Source of the DNA: Streptomonospora nanhaiensis
GTDB lineage: Bacteria; Actinomycetota; Actinomycetes; Streptosporangiales; Streptosporangiaceae
Assembly (NCBI RefSeq): GCF_013410565.1
Contig: NZ_JACCFO010000001.1
Coordinates: forward strand, 2,108,001 to 2,172,000
DNA length: 64,000 nt
Direction: 5' to 3'
Shown here: piece after piece, positions 49,197 through 58,632 of the stretch
Layout of the letters: each line of letters opens with the position of its first letter
How positions within the stretch are numbered: position 1 is the first letter of the stretch
The notes under the pieces: model-generated
The model's input: only the letters and a program-made list of their open reading frames with translations
The model's database searches: none
Told to the model about the DNA's origin: nothing
Made by a program: the position numbers and the translations under genes

Positions 49197-51329
49197 TCAC
49201 AGGGGCTCGTGCCGCTCGGCGTAGTGGCAGGCGGCGGCCTGGTCGGCCGCGCCCTCCACGCGGCGCCGCAGTTCCGGTTCCCGCTCCCGGCACGCGGCGC
49301 GCTCCTCCTCGCCGAGGACGGCGAACTTCTGGCACCGGGTGCGGAAGCGGCACCCCGAGGGCGGGTCAGCGGGGTTGGGCAGGTCGCCCTCCAGGACGAT
49401 GTGGGACCGCTGCCGCTCCTTCTCGGGGTCGGGCAGCGGGATCGCCGACAGCAGCGCCTGGGTGTAGGGATGGGTGGGTTGCCGGTACAGGGTGTCGACG
49501 TCCCCGATCTCCACGATCTTGCCGAGGTACATCACCGCGACGCGGTCGGCGATGTGGCGGACCACCGAGAGGTCGTGCGCGACGAACAGGTAGGCCAGGC
49601 CCAGCCGGGCCTTCAGGTCGTCCAGCAGGTTGATCACCCCGGCCTGGATCGACACGTCCAGCGCCGACACGGGTTCGTCCAGCACGATCAGCCGGGGCTC
49701 CAGGGCCAGCGCCCGGGCGATCCCGATCCGCTGGCGCTGGCCGCCGGAGAACTCGGCCGGGTAGCGGGCGGCGTGCTCGGGCTCCAGGCCGACCAGCCGC
49801 AGCAGCTCCATGACCCGCGATTGCAGCCGGTCCTTGGGGTGGCCGTGGGTGCGCAGCGGCTCGGCGACGATCTCGAAGACCCGCATGCGGGGGTCCAGCG
49901 AGCTCATGGGGTCCTGGAAGACCACCTGCATGTCGCGCCGCACCCGCATGCGCTCGCGCGCGCCGATCCGGCCGGACTCCGTGCCCAGCACCCGCACCGC
50001 GCCGCTCTGCGGCTTGTCCAGGCTGAGGATCTCCAGCAGGGTGGTGGTCTTGCCGCAGCCGGACTCCCCCACCAGGCCCAGGGTCTCGCCCTCGCGGATG
50101 TCGAAGCTGACGCCGTCGACGGCGTAGACGGTGCCCACCCGCCGCTTGAACAGCGCGCCGCGCATCAGCGGGTGGTGCTTGACGAGGTTGTCGACCTCCA
50201 GCACGGTGGTGCGCTCCTCGCGCGGGACCGCCGCCTGGGGTGGCTCGCCGATCTCGGGCACGGGGTAGACGTCGCGCGCGCCCCAGCCGTTGGCCTCGAT
50301 CTCGCCGGCGCGCACGCAGGCCGCCCGGTGGCCGGGGGCGCCCACCTGCTCCAGGGCGGGCTCGGCCGCGGTGCACGCCTCGACGGCCAGCGGGCAGCGC
50401 GGAGCGAACGGGCAGCCGGGCGGCATGTCGGTGAGCGAGGGCGGGCTTCCGGCGATGGGGATGAGCGGGGCCTTGCCGTCCTGGTCCAGGCGCGGCACCG
50501 ACCCCAGCAGGCCCATGGTGTAGGGCATGCGGGTGCGGTAGTAGACGTCGTCGACGGGGCCGGTCTCGACCAGCCGCCCGGCGTACATGACCTGCACGCG
50601 GTCCACCAGGCCGGCCACCACACCCAGGTCGTGGGTGATCATCATGATGGCCGCGCCGGTCTCGCGCTGGGCGGTCTTGAGGACCTCCAGGATCTGGGCC
50701 TGGATGGTGACGTCGAGGGCGGTGGTGGGTTCGTCGCAGATGATGACGTCGGGGTCGTTGGCGATCGCGATGGCGATCATGACCCGCTGGCGCATGCCGC
50801 CGGAGAACTCGTGGGGGAAGGAGCGGTGCCGCCGCGCGGCGTCGGGGATGCCGACGAGGGTGAGCAGTTCGACGGCGCGGGCCAGCGCCCGCTCCTTGCC
50901 GATCCCGGGGTTGTGCGCGCGGACGGCCTCGGCGACCTGGTCGCCCACGGTGTAGACCGGGGTCAGCCCCGACAGGGGGTCCTGGAACACCATGGAGATG
51001 GCGCGCCCCCGCTTGGCGGCCATGGCGCGGTCGTCCAGCCCCAGCAGCTCCTCGCCGTGCAGCCGGATGGAGCCGCTGACGCGGGCGTAGTCGGGCAGCA
51101 GGCCCATGGCGGCCAGCGAGGACACCGACTTGCCCGACCCGGACTCCCCCACGATCCCCAGGATCTCGCCGCGGCGCAGCTCGTAGCTGACACCGCGCAC
51201 GGCGGTGACGTCGGGGTTGTTGCGGGTGCCCGGGAAGGTGACCTCCAGGTCGGTGACCTGGAGGACCGGGGTGTCGGTGCCGTCGGGCCGCGCGGCGCTG
51301 CCGTGGGTGTGGGCGGTGGTGGAGGTCAT
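49197..51329 (-). CDS. Fused two-domain ABC ATPase (DppD-DppF type)
   Basis: 710 residues containing both ATPases of a peptide importer. Domain 1 (about 20-330): Walker [15 protein letters not shown], signature [20 protein letters not shown], Walker [14 protein letters not shown]. Domain 2 (about 375-690): Walker [15 protein letters not shown], signature [20 protein letters not shown], Walker [14 protein letters not shown]. Each ends with the oligopeptide-transporter C-terminal extension and a cysteine cluster ([28 protein letters not shown]) that may hold an iron-sulfur centre as in related importers. Both sites look active. It lies nine bases after the upstream permease gene. Confidence 0.93.
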   Translation of the reverse strand: MTSTTAHTHGSAARPDGTDTPVLQVTDLEVTFPGTRNNPDVTAVRGVSYELRRGEILGIVGESGSGKSVSSLAAMGLLPDYARVSGSIRLHGEELLGLDDRAMAAKRGRAISMVFQDPLSGLTPVYTVGDQVAEAVRAHNPGIGKERALARAVELLTLVGIPDAARRHRSFPHEFSGGMRQRVMIAIAIANDPDVIICDEPTTALDVTIQAQILEVLKTAQRETGAAIMMITHDLGVVAGLVDRVQVMYAGRLVETGPVDDVYYRTRMPYTMGLLGSVPRLDQDGKAPLIPIAGSPPSLTDMPPGCPFAPRCPLAVEACTAAEPALEQVGAPGHRAACVRAGEIEANGWGARDVYPVPEIGEPPQAAVPREERTTVLEVDNLVKHHPLMRGALFKRRVGTVYAVDGVSFDIREGETLGLVGESGCGKTTTLLEILSLDKPQSGAVRVLGTESGRIGARERMRVRRDMQVVFQDPMSSLDPRMRVFEIVAEPLRTHGHPKDRLQSRVMELLRLVGLEPEHAARYPAEFSGGQRQRIGIARALALEPRLIVLDEPVSALDVSIQAGVINLLDDLKARLGLAYLFVAHDLSVVRHIADRVAVMYLGKIVEIGDVDTLYRQPTHPYTQALLSAIPLPDPEKERQRSHIVLEGDLPNPADPPSGCRFRTRCQKFAVLGEEERAACREREPELRRRVEGAADQAAACHYAERHEPL

Positions 51330-51338
51330 GGTTCCCCT

Positions 51339-52244
51339 CTAGCTCCTGCGCCTGGAGTGCGGGTCAAGGGCGTCGCGCAGGCCGTCGCCGACCAGGTTGA
51401 CCGCCAGCACCAGCAGGATGAGCAGCCCGGTGCAGAACCAGAAGGTCCACGGGAAGGCCAGGGCCTGGCGCGAGCCCTCGGCGATGAGGGAGCCGAGGGT
51501 GACGTCGGGGGGCTGCACGCCGAATCCGAAGTAGGACAGCGCCGTCTCCAGGATGATGGCGCTGCTGACGTTGATGGTGATGTCGACGATCAGCAGCGAC
51601 GACATGTTGGGCAGGATGTGGCGCAGGATGATGCGCCCGCTGCTGACCCCCATGTAGCGGGCGGCCAGCACGTACTCGCGCTCCTTGAGCGAGATGGTCA
51701 TGCCGCGCACCATCTTGGCGGTGACCATCCACATCAGCGCCGCGAGCAGGATGACGAAGACGGGCCACTCCGAGCCGCGCAGCACCGGGTAGAGGATCGC
51801 CAGGATCAAAAACTGCGGAAGCACCAGGAAGAGGTCGGTGATCCACATCAGCACGCGGTCGGTGGGGCCGAGGTAGTAGCCGGCGAAGGCGCCCACGATC
51901 GCGGCGACCACGGTGGTGGCCACGGCCGCGCACAGCCCGATCACGATGGAGCGCTGCAGGCCGACCATGGTCATGTGGAAGACGTCGCGCCCGGTGGTGT
52001 TGGTGCCGAACCAGTGCTCGGCCGAGGGCGGGCTGCGGAACGCGAAGAAGTCCCGCTCGTCGAACTCCCAGGGGCTGAACAGCGGCCCGACCCAGGCCAT
52101 GACCACCAGGGCTCCGATGATCACCAGGCCGACGACCACCCGGGGGGTGCCCAGGACCTCCTTGGCCAGCGACGACCAGCGGCCGGTGATGGCCGGCGGG
52201 GTGTCGTCGGGCGCCTGCGCCTCGCGCTCGGTTGCGATGCTCAC
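51339..52244 (-). CDS. Peptide ABC transporter permease, DppC type
   Basis: 301 residues, about six membrane helices. An N-terminal OppC-type helix (VVVGLVIIGALVVMAWVGPL) is followed by HWFGTNTTGRDVFHMTMVGL, typical of DppC/OppC, and the EAA coupling loop (EREYVLAARYMGVSSGRIIL, RHILPNM) that docks on the ATPase. The C-terminus FWFCTGLLILLVLAVNLVGD with GLRDALDPHSRR is standard. The GTG start has GGAGGAG upstream. Confidence 0.92.
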   Translation of the reverse strand: MSIATEREAQAPDDTPPAITGRWSSLAKEVLGTPRVVVGLVIIGALVVMAWVGPLFSPWEFDERDFFAFRSPPSAEHWFGTNTTGRDVFHMTMVGLQRSIVIGLCAAVATTVVAAIVGAFAGYYLGPTDRVLMWITDLFLVLPQFLILAILYPVLRGSEWPVFVILLAALMWMVTAKMVRGMTISLKEREYVLAARYMGVSSGRIILRHILPNMSSLLIVDITINVSSAIILETALSYFGFGVQPPDVTLGSLIAEGSRQALAFPWTFWFCTGLLILLVLAVNLVGDGLRDALDPHSRRRS

Positions 52245-52293
52245 GGGGACTCCTCCAACGCCGGGCGGTGGGATGCGGGGGCGGTGCGCACGG

Positions 52294-53277
52294 TCAGCTC
52301 ACCCGGACCCGGGGGTCGAGCCAGGCGTAGAGCACGTCGGACAGGAACGACGCGGCCATCACGCACACGGCCATGAAGCAGGTGACGGCCGCGACCGCGT
52401 TGACGTCGTTGGTCACGATGGAGTCCACGACCCACGCGCCCATGCCGTGCCAGCCGAACACCTTCTCGGTGAAGGTGGCGTTGGCGATGAGGATGCCGAA
52501 GGTGAAGGTGAAGTAGGTGATCGTGGGGATCATGGCGGTGCGCAGCGCGTGCTTGAACAGGGCGGCGCGCCGCGTGAGGCCCTTGGCCATGGCGGTGCGC
52601 ACGAAGTCCGACGCCAGCACGTCGAGCATCATGTTGCGCTGGTAGCGGCTGAAGGCGCCGAACAGCGCCAGCACCAGCGTGAGCGTGGGCAGGATGGCGT
52701 GCTGGACGCGGTCGGCCAGGGTGCCCCAGAACCCGGCGTCGAGGTTGGCGGTGTACTCGCCGCCGTACTCCAGGAGCTGCTGCCCGGTGACGTCGTTGAT
52801 CCACACGGCGGTGACCTGGAGGACCACGGCGATCACGATGGTGGGCACGGCCAAAAGGAAGAACGCGACGACGGTGGCCACCCGGTCGAAGGCGCGGTAC
52901 TGGCGGACGGCGGCATAGGCGCCGACCGCCACGCCAAGGGTGGCGCCGATGACCGCGCCGACGACGATCAGCCGCAAGGTGACCCCGGCTTTTCTGGCAA
53001 TGTGCTCGTTGACGCTCTGGTCGGTAATGGTCTGGCCGAAATCACCCACCACTACCCCGGAAAGCCACGTCGCGTAGCGCTCCGCCAGCGGTGTGCGGTC
53101 GTTGAGATTGAGGTGGTCGAGTTCGCGCTCGATCGCCTCGGCGCTGAGCGGCGGCTGCTGCTGCTCGAAGTTGGTACGCGGGCTGAGCGTGGTGGCGGCC
53201 AGCAGATAGGCCAGGCTCGACGCCAGGAAGACCAGTATGAGTGAGCTGAGCAGTCTCCTGATCAGGAACTTCGCCAA
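52294..53277 (-). CDS. Peptide ABC transporter permease, DppB type
   Basis: 327 residues with six membrane helices: N-terminal LIRRLLSSLILVFLASSLAY, a periplasmic segment, then VVGAVIGATLGVAVGAYAAV and the EAA-type loop (RYQRNMMLDVLASDFVRTAM, AKGLTRRAALFKHALR). DppB proteins usually end in the helix and DPRV motif seen here (YAWLDPRVRVS). First gene of the importer operon, so the operon promoter lies just upstream. Confidence 0.92.
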   Translation of the reverse strand: MAKFLIRRLLSSLILVFLASSLAYLLAATTLSPRTNFEQQQPPLSAEAIERELDHLNLNDRTPLAERYATWLSGVVVGDFGQTITDQSVNEHIARKAGVTLRLIVVGAVIGATLGVAVGAYAAVRQYRAFDRVATVVAFFLLAVPTIVIAVVLQVTAVWINDVTGQQLLEYGGEYTANLDAGFWGTLADRVQHAILPTLTLVLALFGAFSRYQRNMMLDVLASDFVRTAMAKGLTRRAALFKHALRTAMIPTITYFTFTFGILIANATFTEKVFGWHGMGAWVVDSIVTNDVNAVAAVTCFMAVCVMAASFLSDVLYAWLDPRVRVS

Positions 53278-53687
53278 CGGATGCCCCTACGTCTCGCCCG
53301 GGTGGACCGGTTCGGACCCGCTGTCGACGATCGGCGCAAGTCCTCATGGCCCACAGAGTGCGTTCTGTGCCTACCTACATTCAGACGGGCGCGAGGAATG
53401 GAGTCCAGTCCCGCGGGAGAGGATCGGCTCCCCGGCGTGACCGCAATCCACTTACATCCGATTCACGGTCAGTGATCCGAATTGACACGAGTTTGGGCTG
53501 TTCTCGGACACCGGAAGGTTACCGGGCTATCAAGAAAGCACAACGAGCGTAGTTTTTCTTCACATCCCCGCACTTCACAGCAGAATATAAACCACCCCCG
53601 GACGCTTCCGCTCAGATCATCCACAGGTCGCCCGGCGGCCCCGCGCGCACCCGCCGCGGGCGGGGGCCGGGGCGCCGGCCGGGCCCC
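53278..53687. promoter_or_regulatory. Upstream region of the peptide importer operon
   Basis: 410 bp, distinctly AT-richer than its surroundings between 53440 and 53600. It contains the inverted repeat CACAGA-GTGCGT-TCTGTG (53352-53369), 75 bp before the dppB start, a plausible operator. TATATT (minus strand, near 53588) is a good -10-like word but is more than 300 bp from the gene. No gene is seen. Confidence 0.45.
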
Positions 53688-54764
53688 TCAGGCGTCGCTG
53701 GAGCGCCGCCAGATGTTGACCCCGAGGTCCACCGCGTGCCGGTCGATCTCGGCCAACTCCTCCTCGCTCAGGGCCGGGCCGCGCACCGCGGCCACGTTCT
53801 CCTCCAGCTGCGCCACGCTGCTGGCGCCGATCAGCGCCGAGGTCACCCGCCGGTCGCGCAGCGCCCAGGTCAGCGCCAGCTGGGCCAGGGTCTGCCCGCG
53901 TCCGCGCGCCAGCGCGTCCAGCGCCCGCACCCGCTCCAGCACCTCGGGGCCCAGCCAGTCCCGGGAGAACGCCTTGCCGCGCTCGGCCCGGGAGTCGGCG
54001 GGCACCCCGCCCAGGTAGCGGCCTGTCAGCAGGCCCTGGGCCAGCGGCGAGAACACGATACAGCCCGCGCCCTCGCGCTCCAGCACGGTGAGCAGGTCCT
54101 GCTCCTCGATCCACCGGTTGACCATCGAGTACGACGGCTGGTGGATGAGCAGCGGCACGCCCATCTCGCGCAGCAGCGCCGCCGCCTCGGCGGTGCGCCG
54201 GGCGGAGTAGGAGGAGATCCCCGCGTACAGCGCCCGCCCCGACCGCACCGCGTGCGCCAGCGCGCCCATGGTCTCCTCCAGCGGCGTGGAGGGGTCGTAG
54301 CGGTGGCTGTAGAAGATGTCGACGTGGTCCAGGCCCATGCGGGCCAGCGACTGGTCCAGGCTGGCCAGCAGGTACTTGCGCGAGCCGCCGCTGCCGTAGG
54401 GGCCGGGCCACATGTCGTAGCCGGCCTTGGTGGAGATCACGATCTCGTCGCGGTAGGGCCGGAAGTCCTCGCGCAGCATCCGGCCGAAGTTGACCTCGGC
54501 CGCGCCGGCCGGCGGGCCGTAGTTGTTGGCCAGGTCGAAGTGGGTGATCCCCAGGTCGAAGGCCCGGCGCAGGATGGCGCGCCGGGTCTCCAGCGGCCGG
54601 TCGTCGCCGAAGTTCTGCCACAGGCCCAGCGACACGGCGGGCAGGTCCAGCCCGCTGCGCCCGCTGCGCCGGTAGGGCATGCGCCCGTCGTAGCGCCCGG
54701 GGTCGGCGGTGTGCACCCCGGCCGGTGGCGCGTCGAGCCGGGGGACGTCGTGTTCTCGCACCAT
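53688..54764 (-). CDS. yghZ: Aldo-keto reductase of the YghZ (L-glyceraldehyde 3-phosphate reductase) type
   Basis: 358 residues that follow E. coli YghZ almost throughout: LPAVSLGLWQNFGDD, ITHFDLANNYGPPAGAAEVN, ISTKAGYDMWPGPYGSGGSR, KYLLASLDQSLARMG, DIFYSHRYDPSTPLEETM, IHQPSYSMVNRWIEE, FSPLAQGLLTGRYL, SALIGASSVAQLEENV. The Asp, Tyr, Lys and His of the catalytic tetrad are in these blocks. YghZ reduces L-glyceraldehyde 3-phosphate and methylglyoxal with NADPH. The ATG at 54764 keeps the DPGRYDGRMPYRRSG lead matching the family; ATGs at 54773 and 54776 are also possible. Confidence 0.9.
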   Translation of the reverse strand: MVREHDVPRLDAPPAGVHTADPGRYDGRMPYRRSGRSGLDLPAVSLGLWQNFGDDRPLETRRAILRRAFDLGITHFDLANNYGPPAGAAEVNFGRMLREDFRPYRDEIVISTKAGYDMWPGPYGSGGSRKYLLASLDQSLARMGLDHVDIFYSHRYDPSTPLEETMGALAHAVRSGRALYAGISSYSARRTAEAAALLREMGVPLLIHQPSYSMVNRWIEEQDLLTVLEREGAGCIVFSPLAQGLLTGRYLGGVPADSRAERGKAFSRDWLGPEVLERVRALDALARGRGQTLAQLALTWALRDRRVTSALIGASSVAQLEENVAAVRGPALSEEELAEIDRHAVDLGVNIWRRSSDA

Positions 54765-54891
54765 GGGCCCCATCATTCCACCCGGTGCGCGCCCGCCCCG
54801 AACCGAGCACCGCGGGCGGGCGCCGGCGCGGGCCCGCCCGCCGCCCGAAAACCGGCGGCGAGCGGGCCCTGGGGGCACTGGGGGCGCGGGG

Positions 54892-56931
54892 CTAGCGGCC
54901 GATGTCGTGGCCCTTGCTGTTCCAGATGGACACCACCGAGGGGCGCGGGAAGTCCCCGTCGGGCCAGGTGCTCTGCGGCTCGTCGAACGTGCCGTCCTCA
55001 CCGGGGTGCTGCGGGGCGATGAAGACCGTCTTCTGGTCCTCGGTGATGAAGGGGCCGCAGCACTCGGCGCCCACCGGCACCGACGCGAACGCCTTCAGCT
55101 CGCCCTTGTAGCGGCCCTCGACCGGCACGGCGAACAGCGCGTCGTTGACGCCGATGGTGCCGGGCTGGCCGTCGGTGGAGATCCACAGGTTGCCCTGCTC
55201 GTCGAACGTGAGGTTGTCCGGCGAGGAGATCGCCACGACCTTGGACTTGTCGTAGCCGGCGAAGTAGGTGCTGGGGTCCTCCGGGTCGCCGCAGACGATC
55301 GGCACGTCCCAGCGGAACCGGGTGGCGCCGGCGTCGTTGCCCTGCTCGGAGAGCTCCAGGATGTGGCCGAAGCGGTTGGGGCCGCGCGGGTTGGGCTCGT
55401 CGGCCTGGCCGGGCTCGCGGGCGGAGTTGTTGGTCAGCGCGCAGTAGACCTTGCCGGTGGCCGGGCTGGCCTCGATGTCCTCGGGGCGGTCCATCTTGGT
55501 GGCGCCGGCGGCGTCGGCGGCCAGGCGGGTGTGCACCAGCACCTCGGCCACGGTGAAGCCCTCGACGAAGCTCTTCTTGTCGGTGCACAGCGCCACCCAC
55601 TCGCCGCGGCCGTCGAACGCGCCGTCGGCGGGCAGGGCGCCGGAGCCGTCGAGCTCCTCGGCGGGGCTGTCGCCGCTGAGGCGGGCCACGTACAGGGTGC
55701 CGGTGTCCAGCAGGCTGCTGTTGGCGCGCCGGGAGCCCTTGCGGTAGCGGCCCGCGCTGACGAACTTGTAGATGTAGTCGAAGCGCTCGTCGTCGCCCAT
55801 GTAGACCGCCACGCGGCCGTCGCGGGTCAGCCGGGTGGTGGCGCCCTCGTGCTTGAAGCGGCCGAGCATGGTGCGCTTGCGCGGCGTGGAGTCGGGGTCG
55901 AACGGGTCGATCTCCACCACGTAGCCGAACCGGTTGGCCTCGTTGGGGTGGCGGGAGAGGTCGAAGCGCTCGTCCACCCGGTCGAAGCGGCGGTTGCCCG
56001 CGCGGGTGTCGCCGGAGGTGGCGATGCCGTAGCGCCGCAGCGCCGCCTTCTTCTCCTCGGGGGCGCCCTCGCCGCCGACGAAGTACTGGTTGAAGTTCTC
56101 CTCGCAGGTGAGGATGGTGCCCCACGGGGTCATGCCGCCGGCGCAGTTGTTGAGCATGCCCAGTACCCGGGTGCCCTCGGGGTCGGCCTCGGTGCGCAGC
56201 AGTTCGCTGCCGGCGGCCGGGCCGGTGAGCTTCATCGGGGTGGTGGCGGTGATGCGCCGGTTGAAGTGGCGGCCGCCGTCGGCCAGGCGCCAGCCGCCGG
56301 TCCTGCCCACGCGGCGGATCTCCACGACCGAGCCGCCGTGGGCCGCCATGGCGATGCGGATGTGCTCCAGGTCGGCCTCGGCGCCGTCGGTGTAGCCCCG
56401 GAACATCAGGTTCTCGTTGGTGTACTCGTGGTTGACCCACAGCAGCCCGCGGTCGCGGCCCAGCGGCTGGAAGGCGACGTAGTCGCAGTTGTAGCCGAAC
56501 TGCTTCTCCTGCGCCTCGGCGGTCTGGCGGTTGATGTCGAACTTCGGCGCGCCCGGCACGACCGGGTCGCCCCAGCGCACGACGACGCGCTGCTCGTAGC
56601 CGCGCGGGATCTCCACGCGGTCGGAGGTGCCCACCTCGATGCCGTCGAACTTCAGGCGGGGGTTGCGCGGCCCGGGGGAGGCCAGCGCGGGGCCGAACCC
56701 GGCCAGGCCGACGGCTGCCGTCGCACCCGCGCCGACCGCTCCGGCCCGCAGCACGTTTCGGCGGGACAGCGCGGCGGCGGCGATGTCGCCGAAATAGGCG
56801 TTGTCGCTCGTGTTGGGCGCCTCGTGGAAGCAGGCGTCGCCGCAGCGGAAGCGGCAGGTGGTCCGGGAACGGCCGCCGCCGACCTGGCCGAGCAGCGGCA
56901 GCAGGCGACGGTGAGGCGCGGTTTGCGGCAC
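54892..56931 (-). CDS. phoX: PhoX-family alkaline phosphatase (DUF839), Tat-exported
   Basis: 679 residues. The N-terminus is long before the twin-arginine signal ALSRRNVLRAGAVGAGATAA (about 55-75), with an Ala cleavage region after it. The mature domain shows the PhoX pattern: FGYNCDYVAFQPLGRDRGLL, WVNHEYTNENLMFRGY, LNNCAGGMTPWGTILTCEEN, YVVEIDPFDP, FKHEGATTRLTRDGRVAVYM, GDDERFDYIYKFVS. The acids and Cys of the iron-calcium site fall in these blocks. It releases phosphate from esters outside the cell. AGGAGG sits seven bases before the GTG. A candidate PHO box lies 145 bp upstream, fitting phosphate-starvation control. Confidence 0.9.
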   Translation of the reverse strand: MPQTAPHRRLLPLLGQVGGGRSRTTCRFRCGDACFHEAPNTSDNAYFGDIAAAALSRRNVLRAGAVGAGATAAVGLAGFGPALASPGPRNPRLKFDGIEVGTSDRVEIPRGYEQRVVVRWGDPVVPGAPKFDINRQTAEAQEKQFGYNCDYVAFQPLGRDRGLLWVNHEYTNENLMFRGYTDGAEADLEHIRIAMAAHGGSVVEIRRVGRTGGWRLADGGRHFNRRITATTPMKLTGPAAGSELLRTEADPEGTRVLGMLNNCAGGMTPWGTILTCEENFNQYFVGGEGAPEEKKAALRRYGIATSGDTRAGNRRFDRVDERFDLSRHPNEANRFGYVVEIDPFDPDSTPRKRTMLGRFKHEGATTRLTRDGRVAVYMGDDERFDYIYKFVSAGRYRKGSRRANSSLLDTGTLYVARLSGDSPAEELDGSGALPADGAFDGRGEWVALCTDKKSFVEGFTVAEVLVHTRLAADAAGATKMDRPEDIEASPATGKVYCALTNNSAREPGQADEPNPRGPNRFGHILELSEQGNDAGATRFRWDVPIVCGDPEDPSTYFAGYDKSKVVAISSPDNLTFDEQGNLWISTDGQPGTIGVNDALFAVPVEGRYKGELKAFASVPVGAECCGPFITEDQKTVFIAPQHPGEDGTFDEPQSTWPDGDFPRPSVVSIWNSKGHDIGR

Positions 56932-57075
56932 TGGGTCCTCCTATGGCTCACGGGGATGACCGCCGAACGGGGGCCGCACGACGCTGTCGCGGGGGTCGCG
57001 CGGGCCGCCGGAGGTCCGTGTCCGGGGTGGCGGGGGGTACCCGAACGTCCTTGACCTTTGCGGACAAGGGACTCG

Positions 57076-57108
57076 TCCGAGTGAATCCGCCGTTAATGCA
57101 CTGACAAC
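57076..57108 (-). promoter_or_regulatory. Candidate PHO box upstream of phoX
   Basis: On the minus strand, three adjoining 11-base units read GTTGTCAGTGC, ATTAACGGCGG and ATTCACTCGGA. The known PhoP box of actinomycetes is made of 11-base direct repeats starting GTTCAC; the last unit fits best and the first is weakest. Confidence 0.5.
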
Positions 57109-57587
57109 TTCGCCACACGCGTTGCGGATCCACCTCCTCGCGACGGCGGTGGAGCACCGCGTGAGCAGCGCCACCGCCGATCGGGCCGCCCGGTGGCGCC
57201 GCGGGCCCGCGGCGCCGCCTGTCCGCCTCCGGACACCTATTCGTAACCTGTGACTACCCGTGACCGCGCGTGATGTACGCGGTTTCCGCCGCCCAGGCTC
57301 GGGCCGCCGCGGAATCGGCGCCGACGGCGGCCGCTCATCACCCCCACCTGGTTCACCAGAAGTCCACCCGCGTATTCTGGGCTCGGGCGTGCCCGTTCGG
57401 CTTGTGAGGCGCCCCTACCAGAACCGACTCCACGCACGACACCGATCCGAAGAGCGATCCCCTACGCCCGCGGCCACGCGCCGTGACCCGGATCCGGGCA
57501 TCGGACGCACCCCGCGGGAACCGCTCGACGTCACCGCGGCTCGTCCGGGTGTGACGGTCCGCCACTGCCACAGGGGAGTGAGATCAC
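57109..57587. other. Intergenic region between phoX and the RsbW-like gene
   Basis: About 480 bp. It must hold the plus-strand promoter of the ATPase gene; TATTCGTAACCTGTGACTAC around 57239-57258 is the most AT-rich part. No gene or RNA is recognised. Confidence 0.4.
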
Positions 57588-58148
57588 GTGCCCGACATCC
57601 CGACGGCGAGGCCGCGAGGCCTGACCCGCCCGCGTACCGCGCCGCCCGTCGCCCCGGGCAGCACCCACCCGTCCACCGAACGTCCGGCGAACACCATGGA
57701 AGAGCCCCACGCCACCGCAGGAGCCTCCCGACCGCCCGCGCGCCGCCGGTTCCCGGCCCTCGCGAGCCAGATCCAGTACGCGCGCCGCTTCGTCGAGCGG
57801 ACGATCGCCCCATCACCCGAGATCACCACGGCCACGCTGCTCACCAGCGAGCTGGCCACCAACGCCATCACGCACAGCTCCTCGGGCCTGCCCGGGGGCA
57901 AGTTCGAGGTGGCCGTGCACCTGGCGCCCGGCTGGGCGCGGGTGGAGGTGCGCGACCTCGGCAGTCCCGAGCAGCCGCGCGCCCAGCACCGCGACCCCTA
58001 CGACACCAGCGAGCACGGCCGGGGCCTGGACCTGGTCGAGGCGCTGGCCGCCAAGTGGGGCACCGAGCCCCGCCCCGACGGCCTGGGCCGGCTCGTGTGG
58101 TTCGAGCTGGTGTGGGACCCCGGCGAGAGCGGGGCGGACCGGGACTGA
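57588..58148 (+). CDS. RsbW/SpoIIAB-like ATP-binding regulatory protein
   Basis: 186 residues. A disordered Pro/Arg/Thr-rich N-terminus (about 1-50) precedes a HATPase_c-type domain with N box TSELATNAITHSS (about 86), G1 box VEVRDLGSP and G2 box SEHGRGLDLVEALA. Such small kinases in actinomycetes act as anti-sigma factors or regulate partners through ATP binding; no sigma or anti-anti-sigma gene is adjacent, so the partner is unknown. The start is uncertain: GTG at 57588 has GGGGAG 11 bases upstream, while the ATG at 57696 would remove most of the disordered lead. Confidence 0.82.
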   Translation: MPDIPTARPRGLTRPRTAPPVAPGSTHPSTERPANTMEEPHATAGASRPPARRRFPALASQIQYARRFVERTIAPSPEITTATLLTSELATNAITHSSSGLPGGKFEVAVHLAPGWARVEVRDLGSPEQPRAQHRDPYDTSEHGRGLDLVEALAAKWGTEPRPDGLGRLVWFELVWDPGESGADRD

Positions 58149-58153
58149 CCCGC

Positions 58154-58186
58154 CCGCTCCGCGGGCCGCGGCGGCCCGCGGAGCGG
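58154..58186 (+). terminator. Terminator hairpin 1 after the RsbW-like gene
   Basis: Perfect 14-bp stem CCGCTCCGCGGGCC / GGCCCGCGGAGCGG with a 5-base loop, six bases after the stop codon. Confidence 0.65.
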
Positions 58187-58199
58187 CATCGTCGGTGAA

Positions 58200-58223
58200 G
58201 GGCCTCCCACCGCGGGGAGGCCC
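58200..58223. terminator. Terminator hairpin 2 between convergent genes
   Basis: GGGCCTCCC pairs with GGGAGGCCC around ACCGCG. It could serve the plus-strand ATPase gene or the minus-strand small gene. Confidence 0.55.
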
Positions 58224-58319
58224 CACGTCGACGGTGCCGCCGATGCCGCCGGTCGCGCCCCCGGGCCGCGGCCGGCTGTCCGCCGTTGTGCGGATTGCGC
58301 GGCTTGTGCGCTGCTCGGG

Positions 58320-58466
58320 CTAGCTGTCCTCCTTGGGTGGGGCGGGGGTGCTGGGCAGGCGGTACTTCTCATACAGCTCGCGCGCGTAGTCCTTGGCCTC
58401 CTGCGAGGGCTCGCCGCCCAGCTCCTCGCGGACCAGGTCGTCCAGGTCTGCTTCCTTGGGATCCAT
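58320..58466 (-). CDS. 48-residue acidic protein, function unknown
   Basis: A short frame with good coding character: MDPKEADLDDLVREELGG, then EPSQEAKDYARELYEKYRLP and a Pro-rich end. Two predicted amphipathic helices, no membrane segment or cysteines. GGAAGG lies 12 bases before the ATG, a little far. It is convergent with the RsbW-like gene and followed by hairpin 2. It looks like one of the small conserved actinomycete proteins with unknown roles; a protein-binding helix is the simplest reading. Confidence 0.65.
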   Translation of the reverse strand: MDPKEADLDDLVREELGGEPSQEAKDYARELYEKYRLPSTPAPPKEDS

Positions 58467-58569
58467 GCCTGCAGCTTGCCTTCCGTAGAGGGCCGATCAC
58501 AAATCGGCGCCTCGGCGTTGCGCGAAACGCAACACCGGCGGCGGGCGGGCGGCGCCCGCGGAAAACGCG

Positions 58570-58604
58570 GACGGCCGCCGCGGGAGGATCCCGCGGCGGC
58601 CGTC
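58570..58604. terminator. Strong terminator after the RND gene
   Basis: Perfect 16-bp stem GACGGCCGCCGCGGGA with its complement around GGA, 28 bp past the RND stop. Confidence 0.75.
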
Positions 58605-58632
58605 GCACTGCCGGCGGCCGGACGCCGTGCGG

